Shown piece by piece: positions 23,810 through 34,734 of a stretch of 64,000 bases of DNA. A program made the position numbers and the translations under genes. How positions within the stretch are numbered: the first letter of the stretch is position 1; each line of letters begins with the position of its first letter. The notes below the pieces were generated by a model. The model ran no database searches. It saw only the letters and a program-made list of their open reading frames with translations, and was not told the DNA's origin. Source of the stretch: Podospora pseudoanserina (lineage: Eukaryota > Ascomycota > Sordariomycetes > Sordariales > Podosporaceae); NCBI RefSeq assembly GCF_035222485.1, contig NC_085925.1, forward strand, positions 3,162,001-3,226,000, written 5' to 3'.

Positions 23810-23849
23810 CAAGGCTGGTCCTTAAAATGAGTATGGATCGGAGCTTATA

Positions 23850-25128
23850 TCTTAGTGGCCAAGCTCCTAGACTACTATAGTAGATGAGCTCTCAACATCA
23901 CCAAGCTCCTCGGAGCTATACTTCCGCTTCCGTAGCCGCTCCAAACGCTCTCCCTTATATTACTTAGCATAGTCGAACTCGTTATTATAGTAGCCATCGT
24001 TCTCCAAAGTATTTCTTCCAAAGCAGCTGCTATTACGTAGACTAGGGCTTTCCATTACTAGTATTTTATTAGCGGTATCGTCGGACCTCGGTACGCTTCT
24101 CTTCCTAGGAAAGCGCGACCTAATATTCTTCCACATCTACCTACACATCACATCTCAGGACTAACCTCTTCGGTCTCACATTTACCCTTCTCGCAACTCT
24201 AGAGAAGTAAGCGCCTCGGTATAAACGTCGAGGGGAAGAATATATCGAAGATACGGGGGCTTAAAATGGTCCAGGTAAAACGGGTAAAGAAATACTTTAC
24301 TACTATAGTCGTGGGGATAGGTTGAACAGCGCGATTATATTAGAAGTTAGGGAGTTATTTACTTAGGCTCGAGTTAAAGACGTGTAGAACGAGCTACGGT
24401 AGCTTCTACTCTATTGTAGCTCCGTCGCGACCTATATCTGCTTCGCTACCGTCTTCTATATTTCTTTCCCTAACCTTAGGAACAAAATAAAAATGTTTTT
24501 CGTTAAAAACGTAATGGAAATCTGCCCGTAGCGTTAAAAGGTTTACTAGGCCATTAATCGGGTTACTAGAGAATAACTGCGTAGGCGAGTAATGTTGTAT
24601 CTGGTTTAAAAGCCGCTAGTCGTCCTTGCCGGCCGGTAGCAGATACGCCATCTTAAGGCCGTCGCCGTAGTTGGAGAGTACGTAGCGCCGAACCAAGCTT
24701 CCTGCCATACGCGTCGCCGATATATCTGCCGCCCATTTTTGTTATAAGGGTGGCAGGTGATTATACGGGAATCGCTAGTGTAAGAAACGCGGCACGATGG
24801 GATACGGAGGGTGCAGCGGGCCGGGAAGGTGAAAGAAGTATTGCGGCTCGCGCAGGATGCCGTCATCCGGGCGCTCTACACTCACGGCGCCGTCGCGGTT
24901 AAGTAAGAAAAACCTATCGCTCCACCGGTTACCAGCAATGAAGCTACAGGCAGCTAGCGCCGTGTCGAAGTCGATACCGCCGACATCTAGTGCGGGCAAT
25001 AAGAGAAGCACTGCTGCCCTCCCAAGATAGCCGGGGTAGAGAAAGTTGACCTTGTAGGGCCGCTGCGGTATCGCAGGGCTGTAGTTCGGATGACTTTCGG
25101 GCTCGTTTGCAGCGGGACGCAATTGCAT
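23850..25128 (-). pseudogene. HNH-nuclease-domain protein pseudogene
   Basis: Minus strand, ATG near 25128. The N-terminal block 'GIDFDTALAACSFIAGNRW' leads to 'DGILREPQYFFH' and 'YPIVPRF', typical of the large fungal family of HNH-endonuclease-domain proteins. After a TAG the same frame reads through 'MAGSLVRRYVLSNYGDGLKM', 'YLLPAGKDD', 'SSNPINGLVNLLTLRADFHY', 'VFNEKHFYFVPK' and a Ser/charged C-terminus. The family's Cys and His at the metal-finger positions are Tyr here (TGC to TAC, CAC to TAT) and a Trp has become TAG, all RIP-type changes. The copia element inserted next to its 3' end. It is non-functional as it stands. Confidence 0.7.
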
Positions 25129-25189
25129 CTTGTGTGTTTTGTCACGATATAAATGAGAGGGAACAGCTGGCTGGTGGATTGCCAATGAA

Positions 25190-26737
25190 ACACTTCACGG
25201 CATTGTTGGGTTGGCCTGTGCTCACTCGGGCAGTTGTCTCGACAACCAAAGCAGGCAGAGGGTTAGGGTCTGCCTTCCTCCAGCCAGTCATTCAATTTTT
25301 GAACAAGAGCCGTAGTATAGGTAATTCAACAACTTCAAATGCCGCAGTAGTAATTGAAAATAACATGAACAGCAAAGGGGGTGGGGAAGGGGGTGGGGTA
25401 ACACTTGTTATTGCGACACCCCATAAGTGAGTCCGAAAACGGCAAAACATTTCCCTCGACCGGAAAGAACACGTCACACAATGACGGTTCCTGTCTTTAC
25501 GAACACCATATCCGAAGCCCTTTTCGGACACCCAACATGCGGACATCAAGCCCCCGAAACCGAAATGGGATGAACCTGGCGTCCGATGTCGGTGTCGGAA
25601 GCCCTTTTGATCAGGCGCACGCAAATGTTGGGGGCGAGCTTCTGGGCTTCTGGGGCTTCTGGGGCTTCTGGTAGGATGATGGGACCTTTGATGTTGGATG
25701 GTGGAGATTTAGCTGACAGAGTTTACTTTGTTGGCCGCCATAAGCAGCCCCGCCTTGCGTTCGGAGTGTTCTCACACCAACCCTATCTAGAATGGGTTAT
25801 ACGTTATGGAATGTGAAGTTTTATTAGATCTTTGCAAGTGGAAGTGTTAAGGTTGAGGATGGGGTGTTGGCGAATTGACTGAGCCGCGTTGCTGAGCCTC
25901 ATGGGATGAGTGGGATGGGACCTAGCTGGAGGCGGGAGTTGGTGTGGAGGGGGTGTAACGCTGGCATGTTGTGACCTAACCCGGGATGCTGGAGAGGCGG
26001 GGGACGGGTATGTTGGTTTGGTGTGATGGTGGTGTCGAAACCGGGTAAGGATGAGGAAGGGGAAGGATTGAGCCGTTGGTTTGGGGTAGGCGTGGTGTTT
26101 AGTGTTTAGATTAGAGTTTTAGCTTTGGGCCAACGGAGGTTGATTTGTAGGACTGCGCAAGGAAGCCCGGTACGTTATACTAAGATGGTGCAGGGCTGAA
26201 GTCTCTCTTAGTTGTATTGTCTGTTCAATCTTCCATCGGCTGGATAAAAATGTGGTTTCGTCCATGCCATCAGTTACTCCATTGTGAAAGTCCTGGTCAA
26301 TGGTGACCATCTCAGGCTTAGGAAAGGCTGGAAAGCCCCGCGCAGTAATTATTTTTCTGTCATTAGAAGTCAGATCAAATCTCTTGTCTTGGTTAGGTCT
26401 GGTGCCGCATCATGGAGGGTGGGTGAGACATACAGACTCGGTCTGGCCCCCAACTGCCTGGTGTCTCACTAGTGGAGGCGCAGCCGCATGAAGGCACAGT
26501 CAGCAGATCAAGCTTCCGAGCGGAGTGTGTGCTGACGACGGGATGTAGGACAAAGTGGAAAAATGATCTGGGGAAGGTTACAACCCGTTTTCGGGTAGAT
26601 TCCATCTAGGATGGGAGGGATGTGGATCTGCGACTGGGCTAGGTAGGCCGCATGCCGGGTCCACGAGGTTGTTAGTTTGGATTTGGGAGCGTCTGACATT
26701 CTAGCGAAATAGGTATAGTAGGGTGGTATATATTACT
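25190..26737. other. Intergenic, G-rich tracts
   Basis: No gene supported. It contains GGGGGTGGGGAAGGGGGTGGGG near 25376 (possible G-quadruplex) and a short tandem repeat of GGGGCTTCT near 25640-25670. Confidence 0.5.
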
Positions 26738-27578
26738 GGTCACCCCCCTATCGATTAAGCGTTGACTTTAGCCAATTATTTAGTATTCTTCTGCCTTTGC
26801 CTCTATAGAACCGTTGTTCCAGAATAAACCGTTGTCTCTCAGGAAGCGTTATAAGTAAGTCCTAATTTTTGATTGGCCAGTTGACCTGGCTATTAGAGGG
26901 GGGTCCTTTACACGCGTAGGGGTTTAACTTCCGGGTTGGGACTAGCCCTTCTTAATTAGGCCTAGTACGATCTAAAATAATAGGGATCCAGGCTCTTCCA
27001 CTTACAACACTATAACCACCATCAACCACTAAAACTACTACTATACTCCGCATTACTATAACTACTACTAATTACTAGCCACGCGTACATTAATCGATTA
27101 ATCGGCCGGTAACTAGTAGCTAATAGGAGCCCTATTAATTGATTGGTTAGCACTGGTAGGGCTATACGCGAGGGACTGGATTACCTGGGTGCGTATAGGT
27201 GTGGGTGTAGGTGTAGGTACGGGTGCGTGTAGGTAATCTTAGTAATATTAAAGGTTGAAGACGGCTTGCCTTGTAAAGCCCTGGAATCCATAGTTTTAAC
27301 CGTAGTACCCTGCGTAAGCCGTGGGCCCTGAGCCTCTGGCACCTGCCCTGGATGTGGCACTGGGTGTAGTCTTTTACGTGGGAATACCCTCACTCTTTCT
27401 ATTCCGGGCAGGCCTGGGTGAACTGGCCAATCAAAAATTAGAATTGGCTTATAACGGTTCCCTGGGAGGCAACGGTTTATTCCTAGCCAACGGTTCCCCA
27501 GAGGGCAACGGTTCCGGGTGTTGGCTGACGGTTGCAGGTGTTGTATAACGGTTAGCTCAAGTCAACGGTTCAAAGCAC
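26738..27578. mobile_element. Non-autonomous inverted-repeat element (MITE-like)
   Basis: The left arm (about 26738-26900) and right arm (about 27400-27578) are long imperfect inverted repeats. AACCGTTGTCTCTCAGG plus CTAATTTTTGATTGGCCAGT on the left are matched in reverse complement on the right, where the same GATTGGCCAGT block ends the TIR. Both arms carry multiple AACGGTT/AACCGTT heptamers, about eight on the right (27452-27570). The right terminus reads inward CAGTGCTTTGAACCG, resembling hAT-type ends. The core of about 500 bp has simple repeats and no transposase. Exact ends and target duplication could not be fixed. Confidence 0.6.
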
Positions 27579-27664
27579 TGGTAAGTAGCCATTAATGTAA
27601 TTGTTGTCAGAGGAAGAAGATAGCTGAAAGGACTTTTGGGTAGGCATGATAGGCGTGTGCTCAT

Positions 27665-30064
27665 CTATGCTATTGTATACGTTTGCAGTGCCCCATCTCT
27701 CTCATACTGCTCCCATTGGTCTTTGGTGCAAGCTGTTCTGTCGAGGCCACATTCGGGACCCATAGCAACAAGACCAACCAACTGCCACTGCATGTTCTCT
27801 GGCCTGTTAACCACCCTTCGCAACACGAGATGATGGTAACATCCTGGAACAAAAACCAATTGATCGCCTGGAACAGCCTCGCCCGCTTTGAGAGTACCCA
27901 GCTCGCCAGCTCTAGCGTCGAAGCTATACAGCAGTGTAGTTTGGCTGCGTCTCTTCAGAATCTCCGTTGCTTTATCAAGAATTATCCAGAGTTCTGCTAG
28001 GCGGTCGAAGGCAAGGTTTTTCTGTGGGATGCATAGTTTCAAGACGAACGCAATCATCTCCACACACGTCTTTGCTTGTGGCCAGATGCCAATGAGGAAA
28101 TGCCCATCTGAATTCTTTATAATTCTTCTGATGGGTTCCATCATAGTCACCAGTTTCATGGTAGCTGTTCGCTTTGTGGCTGGGATCTTGCCGAAAAACA
28201 GCATTAGGAATGACAAGTGCGCCAACATCCTGATTTTCATATCAAGAGGTAGAAACAGCCATGTCTCAAAGGCTCGCTGTAGTGGTCCGGCGTGACCCGC
28301 TGGTGTGGTGTTGATTGCTCGCACGACGTTGATGGTTCCTCGGGGCCGTCCTTGCAGAGTCAAGGTTTTAGCATTTTTGCTAAAGTGGAACTTGTCAGGG
28401 GGTGCGTAGTCCCGGCTAATAGCGAAGTCATGGGCCTTTTTATCAATGGTCCTGGTCCAGACTGGTGTCCAAGACGGCACCTGTGAGCTCCGGTCAGCCA
28501 TACAGCCTGCACCGTCCAGAATTGACAGTCTCCCTGTCTCAGTTGCTAGGTATTGTGCCAGACCGGTAAAGAACTGAGCTTGGCTGTCACCGTCTCCAGA
28601 CCAGCCGCTGATTGCCTGGTGAACTTCCTTGTGGTCCATAATAACGAATTGGGGCCGAAAGATGGGCCAAGACCGGGCTACCAGTACATATAACTGCTCC
28701 CAAATAAGGGAGGCAGAGAAGAGCCGTGTGAACCAAATCGGTACCCAGAGTATTGCCAGCCGAGTTTTATCGTGACCTAACCTTTGTATAAAGTCGGCCA
28801 GACATCTATTCTTGGTTCCAACTGTGGAGCCTCCCGCAATGCCGAGGACTGCATACACTCGGTCTTGTATGTCCCGGCACTTGAAGTGACCACTCGTCTT
28901 TAGCAGGATATCTTGCAGTCTGGTGGCTAGCTTCTGGTCTCTAAACTGGCGAGTTCGCTTTTTCGCGGCATCAGGTTTATATAGTGTATCAACTAGCCAT
29001 GATGCTGCAGGTTCGGTGGAAAATGGGTCGTCTGGATAGCCATATGACGACGCCACTTCGACCAATGTGGTTGCTGCTGCAGCAGCTCTTTGAAGCGCCG
29101 TATTGTCGGGACCGAACTGCTGTGTCATATACAAAATGATCCGACAAAAACGTTTGTATTCACAGATACTGTCGCCACATTGTAGATGGACCAGCCCTGT
29201 GGCCAATGCCACCTCCTGGACAACCCAGAGTCTTTCCCACCACCCTCTCTTGTGAATATCCATTAGGCCGCCAACCACTTCCTCCTTGAAAGATCTGTTG
29301 AAGTATATCGAGCTAGAACATACGGCAAAGAGCTTCCTAATCTGCCGGCGATGCAAGCAGTCACCAGCTTCGGTGCAGTTGGTGTCATCAGTAGTGATGC
29401 CATGATATCCTCCAAGCTACACAACCACTTGCCAGGCATTGGCGTAGATTGCCTGCATACGCTGAATCTGTATTTGCTTTTCACCCTCGTCTTTCTGATT
29501 GATACACAACGCGTCGATCCAAAGCGTCCGGCAGTCTGTCTTATATCTGAGATATCGAAGCGCCAGATCAAGACTCGGCGTCACTTGTAGGTCAACAAAG
29601 GCGGAGCCTTTGTCAATGTCGGTGGCTTGAAACTTGTATGCCAACGTCCATGGTTTTGTCTCGAGGATTTCGGTGACAAGGTCTGGTATGTTTGAAACAA
29701 ACCAGACCCACCAAAAATACAAGGTTGCCACCACGATGGGCAACTTTATGAGGACGAACTTCATGTGGATTGAGTGGAAGTAGTGCCAGGCAAAAGCAAT
29801 GTAGAGGTCTTCTGTAACCGCGGATAGTAACGACCGTAGACGAGCCTTTGCCAATCGATTGTCTGGTGGGCTCGGGGGACGGGGAAGATGCATGATGCGA
29901 ATCGTCTTCAAGTTGTTATCATCGCCCCATTGGTACGAGAGAGCTTCGTATGCAGTCTTGATGTCGGGTGGTCGTATTTCCAATACACATCTGATCTCGT
30001 CGTCGAATTCTCCGGGAAGTAAGTGGACGACGCGAAATTCTTCTCCTTCAAGTTCTCGATACAT
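27665..30064 (-). pseudogene. HET-domain protein (HET-1), one in-frame stop
   Basis: A 799-residue frame on the minus strand interrupted once, by TAG at 29417-29419, where 'NAWQVVV' should continue with Trp ('VVVWLGG...' in HET proteins). TGG to TAG is a RIP-type change. All three HET motifs are present: 'YEALSYQWGD', 'TLWIDALCINQKDEGEKQIQ' and 'WWERLWVVQEVALATGLVHL'. The C-terminal part includes the usual 'GDQLVFVPGCYHHLVLR' block. HET proteins trigger cell death after fusion of incompatible strains. Unusually, a hydrophobic segment ('FVLIKLPIVVATLYFWWVWF') lies between the first and second HET motifs. The gene diverges from HET-2 across 389 bp. I found no intron that removes the stop. Confidence 0.8.
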
Positions 30065-30453
30065 GGTAGTACGTGGCGAAGTTTGTTGCTTAAGCCGGAG
30101 TGTCGACTGTACGCGTCGAGATGGGAGCTCGGGGGGATTTTGTATGGAGAAACAGGAAAGTTTAGATGTTTGAGGCGTGAAATCGGTTTGATTCTTGACA
30201 AAACAGCCTGAGAAGATGGCAAGGCTCTCTGCCCAGGAACTACTCTCAGGTGTGGCGGTGGCAGAGCTTTCTTGGCGGCTGCAGGATTCAGGGGACCAAA
30301 CGAGCGCTAGGTACCGTGACGAGAAAGACTACAATCCAGCCTTGCCGTCTGCCTGCCCCAAGGAATCGTCGACAGGCTCACATACCTCAATAAAACCCCT
30401 GTCATTTCCCCAGCCAGTTCATCGAAGATCTGAGTGTCAATTATATCGCCAAA
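30065..30453. promoter_or_regulatory. Divergent intergenic region, HET-1/HET-2
   Basis: 389 bp between two divergently transcribed HET genes, likely holding both promoters. No specific binding site identified. Confidence 0.4.
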
Positions 30454-31725
30454 ATGCCCGTGACAAATCTTCGCAACCCTTTGAAACGAGGCAAGGACCC
30501 AGAGCCAACAGAACCAGAGCACAGCGACTCTAAGTCATCAGAACCAGAGCACAGCCCAACCAGACAGAAACGACCAAAACACGACCCAACTTCCCCTCTC
30601 TGCGCAGAATGCCAAACCTTCGACGTCGATAAGTACTTCGACAAAGCCCCGGCCGTTCTTGCAGATTACCGCAACGGAGACCTGAAGCCTAGGTTGAAAC
30701 CCCGCAACACTCCAGTCCGAGCACCGAATGGATCTTGGTACTTTGAGGACGCAGTTCCGATTCATTACTTCAAAGACCGACTGACACCAGAGACAAAATG
30801 CCCGCTGTGTCAATTTTTCCGGCAAATAAGGGTACTGCCGGATCAGCATGAAAAGTACAAGCTGCTTGCTCTCACTAGCAGTGAGAGTTGGCTGTTTCAA
30901 CTGTATTTGTTGAAAGAATGGGGGGACATGTGGGATAAGGTTCAGGACTCGGTGTTTATGATCGTTGTTCCTGATTTGGAGTGGTTGCCGCTTCCGGGTC
31001 ATGAGCACACTTGGATTGAGAAAGAGGTTCCTTCGGTGGGAGTGATATGCCGTCTGCAAGCCGATGGGACTGGCGTTGAAGAGTTAATGCGTCCACGGGA
31101 GTTGAGGCATGAGGTTGATTTGGGACTTGTACGAAGCTGGTTGGATACCTGCAGGAAGAAACATGGCAACGCTTGCAGGAGCCGGACCTCGGATGATGTT
31201 TTTGAAAGGGGCTTCAGGGTCATCGATTGCGAATCGGACCCTCCAAAGGTCGAGGCTCAACCGTGGGGTGTTCCCTATTCCGCATTGAGCTACGTATGGG
31301 GAACAAGTCCCGAAGATCAAGTTGAATGGCCCAGGACCGTTCTCGATGCTGTTAGTGCTACGAAGGATATTGGCTTGCAATATCTTTGGGTTGACAGACT
31401 ATGCATCAACCAGTCAGATGGGGACGAGAAGGCCTATCTGACTTCCAAAATGGCAGCCATCTACGAAGCAGCTGAGATAACTATCGTCGCTGCGGCCGGC
31501 GATGGCGCCAGTCACGGTCTTCCCGGTATTCGAGACACCCCCCGAAGACAACAACCACACTACACCCTTGACAGCGGAAACACCCTTTTCTCAACCCTCC
31601 GAGACCCCCGCCGTGACATTCTCCAATCGAGCCATTGGACTCGAGGCTGGACATATCAGAAAGGCATTCTCTCCAACAGACGCATCGTCTTTACCGAACA
31701 CCAAGCAGGGTGGTCAATGAGATGA
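30454..31725 (+). pseudogene. HET-domain protein (HET-2), C-terminally truncated
   Basis: An uninterrupted 423-codon ORF. The N-terminus is basic and Ser/Glu-rich, with a nuclear-localisation-like 'RQKRPKHD' and two Cys pairs ('LCAEC' and 'CPLC'). HET motifs follow: 'YSALSYVWGTS', 'LQYLWVDRLCINQSDGDEKA' and 'SHWTRGWTYQKGILSNRRIV'. HET proteins normally continue for hundreds of residues. This ORF stops just after the third motif ('HQAGWSMR'), about 100 bp before an AT-rich RIPed block begins. It is therefore probably truncated by repeat insertion. Whether the short form is expressed is unknown. Confidence 0.75.
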
Positions 31726-34230
31726 GTCAAGTCAAGCCCTGTGTGTAATCTTATCTCGGCTTGCCGCCCAGGACCTTTGCTTGGCTTAAAGTCTTCACGG
31801 CTTATCTTATCCTACTAGCTTATAAGCCTCCCGGTATTTTTTTCGGTCTAATATTTTAACAAAGTAAATATATATTTTCTTAATTATCTATATTTCCTTA
31901 ATATTAAATTACTATAACCTTTAGTCCCTATTCTAACGCTAATACTTTAAATAAACCGTTATATTAACTAACTCCTTTTTCAATTAATACCGTTAAAGGC
32001 TATATATATAAGTTTAATTTAAAAAGAAAGCTATTTATATTTATTAAATATCTAAAAGATCGTTGAAATATCTAATACTATATAATAAAATATAAAGTAA
32101 TTCTTTTTATTAATAATTTACTATTAAATTAAATTATTTATATATTTAATATATACTTCAAAGTATACCTTAATTTTTTTATTATCTTTTATTTATAATA
32201 CTTATTAATAAAACCTATAAATAATATATAAGCTTTTATATTTATAATAATATTAATATTTAAAAAAATAAACTTTAAAAAAAATAATTAAAAGAATAAA
32301 AGTTAAAAAAATAAAAGTTCGGAAAAAAAAACCTAGAAAAAAAAAAACTCTTTGGTAAAATTTATATTTATCGAATATACTATAAAAATACTATAGAATT
32401 TTCTTTACTTACTTCTTTAATAAATAAACTTTAATTTTTTATAAACCCGAAATAAATCCTAAAAATATATTAATATATAAACTTTTCGTTAATTAAAACT
32501 ATATATTTAGTTAATTTAATGTTGAAGTAGATGCTATTGAGGCCTGTAAATATAGCCTCAAATAGCTATCGGCGCAGTACACTGAGAGCGAAGAAGACTT
32601 TGACTGCAGCATTCGACAGTTGCCGTGGCACTGAAGGAAGGAGGATTACAGGGCGGCGCCCTGTAATATATAGAAGAGAATCACTGTAACATAGGCTTGT
32701 AAGGCACTGATGAGTGTGGTGAACCAGTATATTGATTGAACCTTGTAGACTAAAAAATACCACAGTGGATAGGGTGTGAGGCAGAGGTCTTATAGGCCAT
32801 CGGCCTATTACTTGCTCCCCGAGGATGATTCCGTTCCCGGGCCTGAACGCGCGTTTCCCGGGCCCGAACGCCCGCTAAGTGCGCTATCCAAATATAAGGT
32901 TAGGGGCCACTGCAGGCCACGTTGCCGCTACCGTTTGACCACTGCAGGCCACGTTGCCGCTACCGTTTGACCACTGCAGGGCACCGGCCTTTGTGCTCGG
33001 CCTTCCGGGACCTCGGATTGCTTCCGGAGGCCGAGCCTCCGCTCCGGCAACCGCAGTCCCTAAACACTGCTGATTCAAGCCATCGAATTGCCTCTGACGC
33101 CATGTAATATACAGGGCTCAGATACACTGTAAAATCCACAAACAAAAGCTGTATTTTAACATATTATAATACTTTAAAGTTATTGTTATTATAAAAACCT
33201 ACTAATATATTAATAAAATAATTTTCAATATAACAAATTACTTTACGGTTGTAAAATTTAAAAACTTTATTTTTAACAGTTTGGAAAATTAATATAAATT
33301 TAAAAGAAATTTAAAGTCTTATATTTAATATTATTAGTATTATTTCGACTTTAATAACTGGAACTTTATTTTTAAAAAACTGGAGATTTTAAATTCTTTT
33401 AATTTCAAATATAAAAATAATATATATTATAAGTATTTTTAAAAAATTAAAAAGTATTAATAATAAATTCTCAAAGTTTTTAAAAATAATATCGATGTTT
33501 TAAATCTCTTTATAAAAATCGCGAAGTTTATTTATATTATTAATAACTTTATTATTAAAAAGTAATAGAATCTTTAATATAATAATAAATTTTATAATTA
33601 AAAAACTTAAATTTACTTTTAAATTTAAAAAGCTTTTTATAAAATTAATAATTGAATTACTATTTATATTAAAGCTTTCTTTTAAAATTCGGTGTTAAAG
33701 GTTTTATTACCTTTTAATAATAAGGTCGTTAATAATATAAGTAAATTTCGCGATTTTTATGAAGGAATTTAAAGTATTAGTATTATTTTTAAAAGCTTTG
33801 CGAATTTAATATTAATATTTTTTAACTTTTTAAAGATATTTATAATATATATTACTTTTATATTTAAATTACTTATATATTATAGTTATTTTTAGGCATT
33901 TAAAATTAAAGGGATTTAAAATTTCTGGCTTTTTAAAAATAGGTTTCTAGTTATTAAGGTTAAAGTAGCATTAAAAATATTAAGGGTAAAATTTTAAGTT
34001 TTTTTTAAATAGGTATTAGTTTTTAAAATTATTAAAAAAAGTATTTTCAAATTTTATTATTATAAGGTAATTTATTATATTAATAGGTATTTTATTAGTA
34101 TATTAATAAGTTTTTATAATAATGATAGTTTTAAAATATTATAATATATTATTTTAATTACGAATTATTAAACAGTAGTATTAAGAGTTAAAAAGTAATT
34201 AATTCCGGTGTAGTAGGAGGGAGTTCAGCT
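31726..34230. repeat. AT-rich RIPed block with a GC-rich island
   Basis: 31830-32519 and 33162-34200 are extremely AT-rich, with poly-A/T runs and no readable protein, consistent with long-RIPed repeat DNA of unknown type. The 642-bp island 32520-33161 is not altered and is listed separately. Confidence 0.6.
32520..33161. repeat. GC-rich island, possible solo LTR
   Basis: Begins TGTTGAAG and ends TTTTAACA (TGTT/AACA inverted ends as in LTRs). It contains a 32-bp tandem repeat CCACTGCAGGCCACGTTGCC... (32909-32982, two copies plus a partial third), a 10-bp-arm palindrome ATTACAGGGC/GCCCTGTAAT near 32645-32668, and two TCCCGGGCC.GAACGC units near 32835-32875. Flanking 5-mers (TTTAA, TATTA) do not match, so LTR status is unproven. 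Confidence 0.35.
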
Positions 34231-34734
34231 AGGTGGCGCGGAAATCTCTGACCTAGTAGTATAGGTCTCTCTGCCAAAGTCTTAATCTCCCTAACAGTGG
34301 GCCTTCCTGACTAATCTGACAGTTACTATCTGGCGGAGGAAAACGTACCCATTGATATTTGTCTCACCTCCTCTGCATGAAGTTAAAAAACGTTTGTCCA
34401 GAGATGGCGGCACTGTCTAGTTGTTTTATTGCCCAAAAGGAGGCAGAGCACCGCAATGCCGAGCATCAGCGCAAGCTGACGGGACGGTGCAAACATTAGT
34501 TCATGCTGGGGCTAGTCTAGTTTTCTCTTCGTGGTGTCTGCTGCTAACATAATTGTCATCTCCAGTGTCTCAACATACCTACCTAACTTAAGCTTTCCTC
34601 GAAGTTTATTTTGGAAACACATACTTTTAAAATCGCCCTATATACAGTACGTCTGATTCCGATTTTGAAGAGTTGAAATTTCAAAATAGACCCGGTGGGG
34701 CCGAGGGGTGTGCCCCTGATTGTGAGCACGTGCC

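Noticed and set aside
27181-27240. GTAGGTGTGGGTGTAGGT repeats considered as CRISPR or telomere-like DNA
   Set aside because: Irregular simple repeat inside the inverted-repeat element; it has no spacer structure and is not TTAGGG.
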